A stretch of 24,524 bases of DNA from Gammaproteobacteria bacterium (GTDB lineage: Bacteria > Pseudomonadota > Gammaproteobacteria > SZUA-229), in NCBI GenBank assembly GCA_026197015.1, contig JAPHRB010000166.1, forward strand, positions 1 to 24,524, given 5' to 3'. A model generated the notes under the pieces. It was not told the origin of the DNA. It searched no databases and saw nothing but the letters and a program-made list of their open reading frames with translations. The position numbers and the translations under genes are program-made. Positions 1-7,316 of the stretch are shown one piece after another. Within the stretch, counting starts at the first letter, position 1; the number at the start of each line of letters is the position of its first letter.

Positions 1-147
1 GGAGCGGATGCTCTTGATGATTTCGAGTGTCCTGTCCTCTGAACCGGTATCAATAACCAGCACCCTGCGTGCAACAGGAAGAATGGAGCGGAGCGACTCC
101 TCAATGAAGTTCTCCTCGTTCTTGACCAGACAATGTGCAGTCAGCAT
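1..147 (-). CDS. Family 2 glycosyltransferase, N-terminal fragment
   Basis: The reverse complement of bases 1-147 reads as 49 open codons from an ATG at 147-145 and runs off the left edge of the window. The product begins MLTAHCLVKNEE and continues with RVLVIDTGSEDRT. This is the start of a GT-A fold family 2 glycosyltransferase: first beta strand, a KNE motif, then the VIDTGS-D-T nucleotide-binding motif. Enzymes of this family move a sugar from a nucleotide-sugar to a saccharide or protein acceptor, but the acceptor cannot be told from 49 residues. There is no recognisable Shine-Dalgarno sequence upstream of the ATG. The bases just upstream quickly become the remnant of moaD on the other strand, so the native promoter region of this gene seems to be missing. 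Confidence 0.7.
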   Translation of the reverse strand, partial: MLTAHCLVKNEENFIEESLRSILPVARRVLVIDTGSEDRTLEIIKSIRS

Positions 148-167
148 GGAATCAGGCCACTCAAAAC

Positions 168-293
168 ATGAAAATGCCTGATAACACGCTGTGTGCCATT
201 AATATGCAATATGTATCTTGCGATGCACCAGTAAAAGATGGCGACGAAGTTGCTTTCTTTCCGCCTGTAACCGGAGGTCGTTATGCCCAGTGA
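168..293 (+). pseudogene. moaD: moaD remnant, molybdopterin synthase small subunit, 5' half missing
   Basis: The frame ending at the TGA at 291-293 encodes a MoaD C-terminus: TLCAIN, then DAPVKDGDEVAFFPPVTGG, followed by four extra residues RYAQ. MoaD is the ubiquitin-like sulfur carrier of molybdopterin synthase; its C-terminal glycine is adenylated by MoeB and thiocarboxylated. Only about 41 of the usual 80 or so residues remain. The frame meets a stop at 123-125, and homology fades just before 168, where the opposite-strand glycosyltransferase begins. The codons for the diglycine (273-278, GGAGGT) also form the Shine-Dalgarno sequence of moaE, whose ATG lies inside this frame at 283. I read it as a truncated gene or an assembly join; the start given is only the first ATG in the homologous part. 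Confidence 0.7.
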
Positions 294-717
294 GATTCAC
301 AACACACCATTTGACCCCTGGCAGGCCACCCAGCAATACCAGAAAAGTCAGTTAGAACCAGGCAAATATGGCGCCACAGCGAGTTTTGTTGGCACTATGC
401 GTGATTTTAATCAGGGTGATGACGTCACCAGCATGACTCTTGAGCACTACCCGGGCATGACGGAAAGTTATCTGGATAAAATATGTGAAGAAGCCAAACA
501 ACGCTGGGACTTGATTGATTGCCTTATTGTTCACCGGGTTGGCGAGATACATCCTGATGATCCGATTGTGCTGACGGTTGTCTGGTCGGCTCATCGTAAA
601 GAGGCGTTTGAAGCCTGCCGTTACCTGATGGAAGAATTAAAGTCACGCGCACCTTTCTGGAAAAAAGAAGGGCTTGAAGAAGGCCACCGCTGGGTAGATA
701 AAAACACCCCCGGATAA
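283..717 (+). CDS. moaE: Molybdopterin synthase catalytic subunit MoaE
   Basis: MoaE converts precursor Z (cPMP) to molybdopterin by inserting two sulfurs carried by the thiocarboxylated tail of MoaD; the enzyme is a cytoplasmic MoaE2-MoaD2 heterotetramer. The 144-residue product has the usual length and the family hallmarks: FVGTMRDFN near residue 36, TLEHYPGM, IVHRVGEIHPDD, the SAHRKEAFEA segment, and LKSRAPFWKKE, which carries the catalytic lysine region, followed by EGHRWV. A perfect GGAGGT lies 4 nt before the ATG, and the start overlaps the end of the moaD frame, the normal coupled moaD-moaE arrangement. MoaE looks intact although its partner gene is truncated in this window, so it can work only if another MoaD exists. 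Confidence 0.95.
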   Translation: MPSEIHNTPFDPWQATQQYQKSQLEPGKYGATASFVGTMRDFNQGDDVTSMTLEHYPGMTESYLDKICEEAKQRWDLIDCLIVHRVGEIHPDDPIVLTVVWSAHRKEAFEACRYLMEELKSRAPFWKKEGLEEGHRWVDKNTPG

Positions 718-780
718 AGGCCAGGTAAGCTGATATTTAATAATCTTTGTGATATTTATATCCCTACTGACACACACTAC

Positions 781-809
781 TTGAACCCCGTGTTATGTCT
801 TGCTAACGT
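781..809 (+). promoter_or_regulatory. Candidate sigma-70 promoter for the FKBP gene
   Basis: TTGAAC at 781-786 and TAACGT at 804-809 are separated by 17 nt, and the -10 is preceded by an extended-type TG (801-802). The -10 is a weak match, so this is a suggestion only. It would give a leader of about 30 nt before the ATG at 845. Confidence 0.3.
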
Positions 810-844
810 GCGCCTTTGAATATTTTAATATCAAGGACTAAATA

Positions 845-1564
845 ATGTTAAAAGCAATCCCTACCGCCGTTGTCTGCATCGGCTTAAGCGCATTACTCAC
901 TGCATGCAACGACAAGGCAGGCAACGCAGAAAATACAATTAAACTCGATACGGATACCAATAAAGCCAGCTACAGCATAGGCGTTCAATTAGGCACGCAA
1001 ATAGCTAAAGTTAAAGATATGGTTAACGAAGATGCCATAATGAAAGGTTTTAAAGATAGCCTGGCCGGGTCTGAGCTTCAGCTTTCAGCAGAAGACATGC
1101 AAGCCGCTATGCAGACCTTCCAACAAAATATGCTTGCAGCTCAGCAAGCCAAACAGCAGGAATTGGCCACTTCGGGCAAAGCTGAAGGTGATAAGTTTCT
1201 GGCTGACAACAAACTTAAAGACGGTGTAAAAACCACTGAAAGCGGCCTGCAATATAAAGTAATAACACCGGGCACAGGCGCCTCGCCAACTGCAACCGAT
1301 ACGGTTGTAACTCATTACACAGGCACACTGGTTAACGGTAAAGTTTTTGATAGCTCTTACAAGCGTAATGCTCCTGCTACATTCCCTGTAAATGGCGTAA
1401 TCAAAGGCTGGACGGAAGCACTGCAATTAATGAAAGTTGGCGCAAAATGGCAATTAGTTATACCTTCAGAACTGGCATATGGCGAAAGAGGTGCTGGTGC
1501 AAGTGTGGGTCCGAATCAGGTATTAATATTTGAAATTGAATTACTAGAAATCAAAAAATCATAA
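845..1564 (+). CDS. FKBP-type peptidyl-prolyl cis-trans isomerase lipoprotein (Mip/FkpA-like)
   Basis: This is a 239-residue envelope foldase that speeds prolyl bond isomerisation in periplasmic or surface proteins. Residues 1-20 form a lipoprotein signal peptide ending in the lipobox LTA-C, with Cys21 as the lipidated residue; Asn at +2 suggests sorting to the outer membrane. Residues about 40-125 are the helical FKBP_N dimerisation region (YSIGVQLGTQI, many Gln and Ala). Residues about 134-239 are the FKBP catalytic domain, with THYTGTLVNGKVFDSSY, the VIKGWTEAL motif, IPSELAYGERGAG and the closing FEIELLEI. Length and order match Mip and FkpA. AGGA lies about 8 nt before the start. It is transcribed alone: moaE is 127 nt upstream and a terminator-like hairpin follows. 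Confidence 0.93.
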   Translation: MLKAIPTAVVCIGLSALLTACNDKAGNAENTIKLDTDTNKASYSIGVQLGTQIAKVKDMVNEDAIMKGFKDSLAGSELQLSAEDMQAAMQTFQQNMLAAQQAKQQELATSGKAEGDKFLADNKLKDGVKTTESGLQYKVITPGTGASPTATDTVVTHYTGTLVNGKVFDSSYKRNAPATFPVNGVIKGWTEALQLMKVGAKWQLVIPSELAYGERGAGASVGPNQVLIFEIELLEIKKS

Positions 1565-2283
1565 TTAGTTTTTACGTAGTTTAAGGCTTTATTACATACT
1601 TCAGGTACAAATCGTTTTGTACCTGAATTCAGCTAGATAACGCTCTTATTTATGGAATAGGATCATGGTGTAACTGCCTTGATCTTTATTCTCATATTTG
1701 AGGCTATCACTAATATACGCATACCCGGATTTGCCTCAAAAGTGCTCTACTCAACTTATCAGCCCGCTGAAGGCCTGAGCTTTTCTTTCTAATAAAATTA
1801 AAGATGACAATTTATTCCTCGTTAGTTTCACTGGAAAATGCACAACGGTTATGCGGTTTATAAAAGCCGTTTTAAATATCACTTTATGTTATGAATTCAG
1901 TGATTAGCATATCACCACGTGCCCTGATATTACACGGTTCAAATGAACCCTCTTCAGGCTGCTGCCTGGTGCGAGCAAGTTCGGCCCGAATACACGCATT
2001 AAACTAGAGATAGAAATATCCACAACAGATACTATACTATTAGAGGTCATTGACACGGCATTGGGTTTGCCCCGCCGCAAATAGAAAACATTTTAAATGA
2101 TTTAACAACACGATAATCTCTATTTCTCGCGTATGCACACTGGCAAAGAACCAGTGCCTTCTATTTGTCGCCGTTTCAGCCACCTAATGGGTAGAGGCAT
2201 AATGACTACCAGTGAACCTGAAAAAGGCACCTTTTTATAGCCAGTTTGCTATTAACGCCAGAATTGACCACGAGCGATAATTA
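1565..2283. other. 719-base stretch without a recognisable gene
   Basis: No coding frame here looks real. Besides the 12-bp hairpin at 1600-1627 I see a series of small inverted repeats. These are AACGG/CCGTT (1844-1871, with an inner TTAT/ATAA), GGTTCA-AA-TGAACC (1936-1949), CAGGC-TGCT-GCCTG (1955-1968), CACTGG/CCAGTG (2138-2156) and AAAAAGG-CA-CCTTTTT (2221-2236). The last lies 48 nt before the receiver gene and is followed by a short T-rich stretch. None matches an RNA family I can name; I checked by eye for tRNA, 6S, SRP, RNase P and c-di-GMP riboswitch features and found none. It may hold an unknown structured RNA or decayed sequence. Confidence 0.4.
1600..1627 (+). terminator. Terminator-like hairpin after the FKBP gene
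   Basis: A perfect 12-bp inverted repeat (1600-1611 with 1616-1627) closes a 4-nt loop, 36 nt after the FKBP stop codon. The right arm starts after a short T run, but no clean U-tract follows the stem. It may terminate transcription inefficiently or simply protect the mRNA 3' end. Confidence 0.5.
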
Positions 2284-2652
2284 ATGAATAAAGTTTTAAT
2301 TGTTGAAGATAATGAAATGAATCGCGACATGTTAACTCGTCGACTTCAGCGTATGGGATTTGAGACAGAAATTGCTGTTAACGGGGAAGAAGCATTAAGT
2401 CAGGCTAAACTTTTTAAACCTGATATTATTTTAATGGATATGAGCCTACCAGTTATGGATGGATGGGAAGCTACACACATTTTGAAAAATCATGATGAAA
2501 CCCGTCAAATTCCTGTTATTGGGTTATCTGCACACGCACGTGAAGCTGATCTAATTCGAGCTAAAGAAGCAGGTTGTGATGCCTATGAAACCAAACCCGT
2601 CGATCTTGATTTATTAATTAAAACAATACAGTCACTGATATCAGATAAATAA
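2284..2652 (+). CDS. Stand-alone CheY/DivK-like response regulator receiver
   Basis: This 122-residue protein is a single receiver domain with no output domain. The acidic pair Glu8-Asp9 (VLIVEDNEMNR), the phospho-acceptor Asp52 (LMDMSLPVMDGWE), Ser82 (IGLSAHA) and Lys104 (YETKPVD) are all in place, so it should accept phosphate. The DMSLPVMDG and TKPVD motifs resemble DivK-type receivers that act by protein-protein contact in phosphorelays. It stands alone: no kinase is adjacent, and yicC converges on it from the right. The Shine-Dalgarno sequence is weak. Its partner kinase cannot be inferred. It lacks the insertion seen in the two receivers of the 12-17 kb signalling block, so it is not an obvious member of that system. 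Confidence 0.9.
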   Translation: MNKVLIVEDNEMNRDMLTRRLQRMGFETEIAVNGEEALSQAKLFKPDIILMDMSLPVMDGWEATHILKNHDETRQIPVIGLSAHAREADLIRAKEAGCDAYETKPVDLDLLIKTIQSLISDK

Positions 2653-2693
2653 GACAATTGATCTTCTTTAATATATTTTATTATTTTTTCTTG

Positions 2694-3560
2694 TCATTCG
2701 ATATTCTGCACCTGTTCACGCATCTGCTCAATTAACACCTTCAACTCAACCGCCGCCTGTGTTGTTTCTATATCTGCAGATTTTGAACCTAATGTATTCG
2801 CTTCACGATTAAACTCCTGCATTATAAAATCCAGCCTTCTACCTACGGGTTCATTGCGTTTTAATATTTCTTCGACTTCGATAAAATGACTGTCTAATCG
2901 GTCAAGTTCTTCATCAACATCCATTTTTTGAGTTATATATACCAGCTCCTGTTCAAACCTGTCTTTATCAAAATCAACTTTAAGTCCTTCAACTTTTTTT
3001 AATAACTTTTGTCTGGTTTTTTCCAGTAATTTAGGCCGTCGTTGTCTTTCATTAGTAACTATTAATTTCATTGCCTTACATCGTTCTTCAACCATTACCT
3101 GTAAACGACGCCCTTCATCTTCGCGTGATGTTATTAAATTTTTAACCGCTTCATCAAATAAAGTGTATGCAGAATTTATTACCGGGTTTAAATCTATTTC
3201 TGCTTGACCAAGCACACCGGGCCACTTCAATAATTCAAGCACGTCCATCTCGCTGGGTTGATGCAGTTTTGTGCTGATTGTTTTGCAGGCGTTCAACACC
3301 TCATCAACGCATGTTTCATTAATGATCAATTTTGACTGTTGATTTTCAGATGCTTTAAAGCGTAAATTACATTCCACTTTTCCACGTTTAACAGTTTTGT
3401 TTAAACGTTTTCGTACTTCATTTTCTATACTGCGCATCTCTTCAGGCAGTTTAATTACAACATCCAGATAACGATGATTCACCGATCTCAGCTCCCATAC
3501 AAGCGAACCCCAAACCTGTTCTTCACTGCTTCTGGAAAATGCGGTCATGCTATTTGTCAT
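2694..3560 (-). CDS. yicC: YicC family endoribonuclease
   Basis: YicC proteins are endoribonucleases; E. coli YicC has been linked to turnover of small RNAs such as RyhB together with PNPase. The 288-residue product starts MTNSMTAFSRS, matching the conserved family start. It also has WELRSVNHRYLD, KRGKVECNLRF, WPGVLGQ, the VDEELDRLDSH segment, GRRLDFIMQEFNREANTLGSKS and the closing ELKVLIEQMREQVQNIE. An ATG seven codons upstream (3581) is in frame, but homology begins at 3560, and GGGTAA sits before that codon. It is divergent from rph, a frequent neighbour in Proteobacteria, which fits a shared role in RNA processing. It converges on the receiver gene with a 41-nt gap. Confidence 0.93.
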   Translation of the reverse strand: MTNSMTAFSRSSEEQVWGSLVWELRSVNHRYLDVVIKLPEEMRSIENEVRKRLNKTVKRGKVECNLRFKASENQQSKLIINETCVDEVLNACKTISTKLHQPSEMDVLELLKWPGVLGQAEIDLNPVINSAYTLFDEAVKNLITSREDEGRRLQVMVEERCKAMKLIVTNERQRRPKLLEKTRQKLLKKVEGLKVDFDKDRFEQELVYITQKMDVDEELDRLDSHFIEVEEILKRNEPVGRRLDFIMQEFNREANTLGSKSADIETTQAAVELKVLIEQMREQVQNIE

Positions 3561-3613
3561 TGCTTTACCCGTGAATTTCATTACGCTCAGTGTATCACCG
3601 ACTCACACACATT

Positions 3614-3642
3614 ATGACTTTATCGCTGTAAAACCGTATAAT
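3614..3642 (+). promoter_or_regulatory. Candidate sigma-70 promoter of rph-rdgB
   Basis: A perfect TATAAT at 3637-3642 lies 17 nt after ATGACT (3614-3619; four of six match TTGACA). Transcription would begin near 3649, about 20 nt before the rph ATG. This is the best promoter match in the window. Confidence 0.5.
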
Positions 3643-3669
3643 TCACACAACTAATTTTAAGGAAGCACT

Positions 3670-4386
3670 ATGCGACCCAGCAATCGTGAAGCTAATCAAA
3701 TGCGTGATGTGAAAATCAGCCGCAACTACACCATGCATGCTGAAGGCTCTGTTCTGGTTGAGTTTGGCAATACAAAAGTATTATGCACAGCAACCGTAGA
3801 GAGCAAGGTACCGGGCTGGTTACGAGGTAAGGGATCTGGATGGGTGACTGCTGAATACGGCATGTTACCGCGCTCTACCGGTTCTCGTATGAGGCGCGAA
3901 GCCGCGGGTGGTAAACAAGGTGGCCGTACAATGGAAATTCAGCGCCTTATCGCTCGCTCTTTACGCGCGGCGATTGACCTTAAGGCGCTAGGCGAGAATA
4001 TGATCACCATCGACTGTGATGTTATTCAGGCAGATGGTGGCACCCGTACCGCATCAATAACCGGGGGATATGTAGCGCTGGCAGATGCTATTGAATATCT
4101 AATTAAAAACAGGCAGCTTACTTCAAGCCCTTTATTAGGTAAAATAGCCTCTGTTTCTGTAGGTATTTTTAACGGAACACCCGTACTAGACCTGGATTAT
4201 GATGAAGACTCAAAAGCCGAAACAGATATGAATGTTGTGATGAATGATAATAATGCTTTCATTGAAATTCAGGGTACCGCTGAAGGTCATGCATTTAATC
4301 AGGACGAATTAAACGCCATGTTAGATCTCGCCAAAAAAGGTATAGGTGAGTTAATGCAGGCTCAACAAACGGCTTTACAAACATGA
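3670..4386 (+). CDS. rph: Ribonuclease PH
   Basis: RNase PH is a phosphorolytic 3'-5' exoribonuclease that trims tRNA precursors, releasing nucleoside diphosphates; it works as a hexameric ring in the cytoplasm. The 238-residue length is standard. Visible motifs are MRPSNREANQMR at the start, GNTKVLCTATVE, GWVTAEYGMLPRST, SRMRREAAGGKQGGRTMEIQRLI, IDCDVIQADGGTRTASITGG (phosphate and RNA site), VLDLDYDEDS with the acidic metal-binding residues, and EIQGTAEG. Nothing suggests the truncation known from E. coli K-12 rph. AAGGA lies about 7 nt before the ATG. The gene overlaps rdgB by 4 nt (ATGA), so the two are translationally coupled. Confidence 0.97.
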   Translation: MRPSNREANQMRDVKISRNYTMHAEGSVLVEFGNTKVLCTATVESKVPGWLRGKGSGWVTAEYGMLPRSTGSRMRREAAGGKQGGRTMEIQRLIARSLRAAIDLKALGENMITIDCDVIQADGGTRTASITGGYVALADAIEYLIKNRQLTSSPLLGKIASVSVGIFNGTPVLDLDYDEDSKAETDMNVVMNDNNAFIEIQGTAEGHAFNQDELNAMLDLAKKGIGELMQAQQTALQT

Positions 4387-4997
4387 GTAAAAAAACCTCA
4401 AATAAAATCATTTTAGCCAGTGGTAATGCGGGTAAGGTTCGGGAAATTAATAAACTGCTATCTGATCACGGTATAGAAGTGGTCCCGCAAACTGAATATG
4501 ATGTGCCCGAAGCGCTAGAAGATGGTTTAACTTTCGTTGAAAACGCGCTTAAAAAAGCACGTCATGCTGCAAAATTAACCGGCTTACCGGCTATAGCTGA
4601 TGACTCGGGTATTGAAGTAGATGCCCTGGATAAACGCCCCGGCATTTATTCTGCTCGCTACTCCGGCGAAGGTGCAACCGATGCAAAAAATAATATTAAA
4701 ATGTTATCTGAGCTTGAAGGTGTAAGTGAAGAAAAACGAAGCGCACGTTACTGGTGTGTCATGGTATATCTTGAAAGCGAAAATGACCCAACACCTATTA
4801 TTACTCAGGGAACGCTTGAAGGTAAAATTCTAACAGCGCCTCAAGGTGATGGTGGTTTTGGTTACGATCCTATTTTCTGGTTAGCAGAGCAAAACTGTTC
4901 TGCGGCTGAGCTAAGTATGCAAGAAAAAAATAAAATCAGCCATCGAGCCATTGCGTTGAATGCACTAGCGAATGCCCTGAAGGAAAGACTTAAATAG
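4383..4997 (+). CDS. rdgB: XTP/dITP pyrophosphatase (RdgB/HAM1)
   Basis: RdgB hydrolyses deaminated purine nucleotides (dITP, XTP) to monophosphates and pyrophosphate, cleaning the nucleotide pool. The 204-residue product has the family signatures: IILASGNAGKVREI (substrate loop), FVENALKKARHAAKLTGLPAIADDSGIEVDAL with the catalytic Asp region, PGIYSARYSG, GDGGFGYDPIF and KNKISHRAIAL near the end. Its ATG overlaps the rph stop, and no separate Shine-Dalgarno sequence is seen, consistent with coupling. Together rph and rdgB form a small housekeeping operon, common in Gammaproteobacteria. No T-tailed terminator follows; a weak imperfect hairpin lies at 5046-5065. Confidence 0.96.
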   Translation: MSKKTSNKIILASGNAGKVREINKLLSDHGIEVVPQTEYDVPEALEDGLTFVENALKKARHAAKLTGLPAIADDSGIEVDALDKRPGIYSARYSGEGATDAKNNIKMLSELEGVSEEKRSARYWCVMVYLESENDPTPIITQGTLEGKILTAPQGDGGFGYDPIFWLAEQNCSAAELSMQEKNKISHRAIALNALANALKERLK

Positions 4998-5121
4998 TTA
5001 ACTTACTGCAGACTGTGCCTGATTTTTAGTATCCGGCCAGTAATGGCTCACACGGTTGTGTAAGCAGAGTCGTAGCCTAACACAAAAATAATTTTCACAT
5101 GCTCTCATAGTTGAAAAAATA

Positions 5122-5610
5122 ATGACCATTATAAGCTGCGCCGACATTCAACTAGAGCAACTTCAATCCGTTTTAGGAGAATATAATTTAACTATTCATC
5201 TAATAGATGATAATAAAAAAATCCCCGGCAGCTGGTTCGGCGAACCCGAAGCAGGTATTATTGAAAATAATTTATATATTCGTAACGACACGCCTGTTCA
5301 TTCAGCATTACATGAATCCTGCCATTATATTTGTATGGCGCCTGATCGCAGAAAAAAATTACATACCAATGCCGGTGGTGATTACGATGAAGAAAATGGC
5401 GTATGTTATTTGTCCATTTTATTAAGCGATTATATTGATAACTTTGGCCGCGAAAGAATGTTTAGTAATATGGATGACTGGGGATATACGTTTCGTCTCG
5501 GTTCTAGCAAGGCCTGGTTTGAAGAAGATGCAAAAGACGCTTTTGACTGGTTGCTTTCACATAAAATAATTTCTAAAACAGGAAAACCTGAGTGGAATAT
5601 TCGGTTATAA
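5122..5610 (+). CDS. Conserved protein of unknown function with HExxH motif
   Basis: The 162-residue protein has no signal peptide or membrane segment and is probably cytoplasmic. Its centre holds HSALHESCHYICM, where His64-Glu65 and His68 form an HExxH zinc-protease motif. About 20 residues later come GDYDEENGVCYL, with acidic residues that could supply a third ligand, and then YIDNFGRERMF, MDDWGYTFRLGSSKAWFEEDA. I recall similar uncharacterised proteins in beta- and gammaproteobacteria with the same HE-CH, GGDYDEENxVCYLQ and WGYxFRLGSxxAWF blocks, so the family seems conserved, but I know no tested function. A metal-dependent peptidase is inference only. The start has no clear Shine-Dalgarno sequence. 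It lies 124 nt after rdgB and is followed by a bidirectional terminator. Confidence 0.8.
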   Translation: MTIISCADIQLEQLQSVLGEYNLTIHLIDDNKKIPGSWFGEPEAGIIENNLYIRNDTPVHSALHESCHYICMAPDRRKKLHTNAGGDYDEENGVCYLSILLSDYIDNFGRERMFSNMDDWGYTFRLGSSKAWFEEDAKDAFDWLLSHKIISKTGKPEWNIRL

Positions 5611-5769
5611 ATGACATGTTTTTATAAAAGTTATTTCAGATTTCATACTAATAGCTAAGGTGCTTGAACATCATTCACAGGGCATTCAGAAAATAATCCT
5701 CAATTAATAGCAATTAATTATCATTTTAAAAATACAGCATTACAAAATAAATATCATTTTACCTATAAT

Positions 5770-5795
5770 AAAAAAGGGGCTCTCGCCCCTTTTTT
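5770..5795. terminator. Bidirectional rho-independent terminator
   Basis: An 11-bp perfect stem (5770-5780 with 5785-5795) has a GGGGC/GCCCC core, a TCTC loop, and flanking A6 and T6 runs. It therefore works on either strand. It sits between the convergent HExxH gene (ends 5610) and the fadL-like gene (ends 5820), and should end both transcripts. Confidence 0.93.
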
Positions 5796-5819
5796 ACACT
5801 ATTTATATATTATGTTTTA

Positions 5820-7220
5820 CTAGAACATGAAATTACCCTGAACACTTAATATATCAACATCTGCATCATAACTACCCGTTAAAGTATGACCAAATGCATC
5901 AGTATTATTAATTTCAGTGTCACTTACAAATAGATGACTATAACCAACATCTATAGACGTACTGTCATCTATAACATAACCAAGACCCAGACTTAACCAT
6001 GTACGGTCATCACCAGGAATACGTGCAGTACGATCTTCTGCTGAAGGAATTGGTGTCTGATCATGTGCAACACCAAAACGCAGAACCATCTTCTGACTTG
6101 TTTTATAGTTTGCGCCTATAGCGAAACGAAAAGAATCATCCCAGTTTTCAGGTGTTATTGAAGTTGATTGAACCAGATTATCAAACTTGACAACTAACTC
6201 ATCAAAGTTACTCCATTTAGACCAGGTAATGTCGGCCATAATTGCAAAGTCTGGTGTTACATCACGAAAATAACTAACCGAAATTTGAGTTGGCAGATCT
6301 ATACCTGCGTCAATTCCTGTATCTGAAAAGAATGAGCTTGCTGGTCCAGCACCATCAATCAATGCCTGCAAAGTAGGATCTACAGTAAAGTTTACATCAC
6401 CACTTAAGTTTGACTCCACTGAAGAACGGTATGCAAATCCAACTCTTGAAGATGAGTCAAGGTCGTATAATAAACCAAAGTTCCAACCAAAATTCCAGTC
6501 ATCTCCTTCTAATGATTGAGAACTATCCTGTGCCTCATTTCCTGGCACTAAACCCAGACCACCCGGCAAACATGTTGCTACGGCCGTAGCCTGATCTGCA
6601 CCGCCTGCCTGAACCAGACCGACACAGACTGATGCAGAATCTATATTATTCTCAAGTTTTGCTTCGATATACTGTAAACTCAAGCCTAATCCTATAGACA
6701 AATCATCACTATATTTGAACGCAAAACTGGGATTTATATTAACAGTTGAAACTTCTGAAAGTGTAGCGCCATAACGACCTATCCAGTCTGAATCATAATC
6801 TGTAGACAAGCCAAAAGGTACAGTGATACCCACACCAAACCAGGCATTGCCACTCAGTTCAGTTGTGTAATAAAAATTAGGTACAAATGCTGTTACACCA
6901 CCATCATCCGCAGCACCAGGAATAGGTGCGCCTCCGCCTAATGCACTTAAAGAAGAGCCATTATCTGTAAAATCAGCAGAAGGTGAAATAATATGACCCG
7001 CTACTGAAATCTGGCTACCTTTTAAACGAGTCATACCCGCCGGGTTGAACCACACTGTTGATGCATCTTCAGCAATGGCTGAGCCACCAGCAAATGCATT
7101 ACCCATACCGCTTGCACTATTTTCAATAAGAGCAAAACCAGCCGCTGAAGCCTGAGATGCAAATAATCCACTAACTAGAGCAGATGCTATAGCAATATGT
7201 ACGGAGTTTTTACTTTTCAT
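5820..7220 (-). CDS. fadL: FadL/OmpP1/TodX family outer-membrane transporter
   Basis: FadL-type proteins are 14-strand outer-membrane beta barrels that let long-chain fatty acids or other hydrophobic molecules cross the outer membrane. The 466-residue precursor has a signal peptide of about 26 residues cut after SQASA. The mature protein starts with the plug segment AGFALIENSASGMGNAFAGG and then STVWFNPAGMT, the family signature. The rest is alternating barrel sequence with the late block RFGVAHDQTPIPSAEDRTARIPGDDRTWLS-, and it ends in aromatic Phe, as expected for barrel insertion. AGGA lies before the ATG. Downstream it meets the bidirectional terminator; upstream on the same strand lie a thioesterase and an acyl-CoA synthetase. 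The true substrate could be fatty acids or hydrocarbons. Confidence 0.94.
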   Translation of the reverse strand: MKSKNSVHIAIASALVSGLFASQASAAGFALIENSASGMGNAFAGGSAIAEDASTVWFNPAGMTRLKGSQISVAGHIISPSADFTDNGSSLSALGGGAPIPGAADDGGVTAFVPNFYYTTELSGNAWFGVGITVPFGLSTDYDSDWIGRYGATLSEVSTVNINPSFAFKYSDDLSIGLGLSLQYIEAKLENNIDSASVCVGLVQAGGADQATAVATCLPGGLGLVPGNEAQDSSQSLEGDDWNFGWNFGLLYDLDSSSRVGFAYRSSVESNLSGDVNFTVDPTLQALIDGAGPASSFFSDTGIDAGIDLPTQISVSYFRDVTPDFAIMADITWSKWSNFDELVVKFDNLVQSTSITPENWDDSFRFAIGANYKTSQKMVLRFGVAHDQTPIPSAEDRTARIPGDDRTWLSLGLGYVIDDSTSIDVGYSHLFVSDTEINNTDAFGHTLTGSYDADVDILSVQGNFMF

Positions 7221-7263
7221 ATTGTACGTTCCTGTTTTTATATATAATTATGGAATAAACCTA

Positions 7264-7291
7264 ATAATAAGCCTGATTTTTGATTAATCAA
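7264..7291 (-). promoter_or_regulatory. Candidate fadL promoter with overlapping palindromes
   Basis: On the minus strand TTGATT (7291-7286) and TATTAT (7269-7264) are 16 nt apart, placing a start site near 7257 and a leader of about 37 nt. The -35 sits within two overlapping palindromes, TGATTAATCA (7281-7290) and AATCAATTGATT (7287-7298), a possible operator. It does not match the FadR or PsrA site sequences that I know. Confidence 0.35.
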
Positions 7292-7316
7292 TTGATTCTT
7301 TACATATAGCATAGTT

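Noticed and set aside
1..717. Base-composition break between the glycosyltransferase fragment and moaE as proof of foreign DNA
   Set aside because: A hand count gives about 52% GC for bases 1-147 and similar values in parts of moaE, so composition does not separate the two.
2005..2122. Long-range stem TAGAGAT with ATCTCTA
   Set aside because: Only 7 bp across more than 100 bases; not convincing as an RNA closing stem.
2221..2236. Rho-independent terminator AAAAAGG-CA-CCTTTTT
   Set aside because: The perfect pairing leaves a 2-nt loop, so the real stem is about 6 bp and mostly A-T; no gene lies just upstream for it to terminate. Kept only as part of the gene-free stretch.
2284..2652. Orphan receiver as a member of the YfiR-kinase system
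   Set aside because: It lacks the insertion and the ICTAYSDYSW segment shared by the two receivers of that operon and lies about 10 kb away with unrelated genes between.
5046..5065. Hairpin after rdgB as a terminator
   Set aside because: The GCT-c-ACAC/GTGT-a-AGC stem has an internal mismatch and no T run after it.
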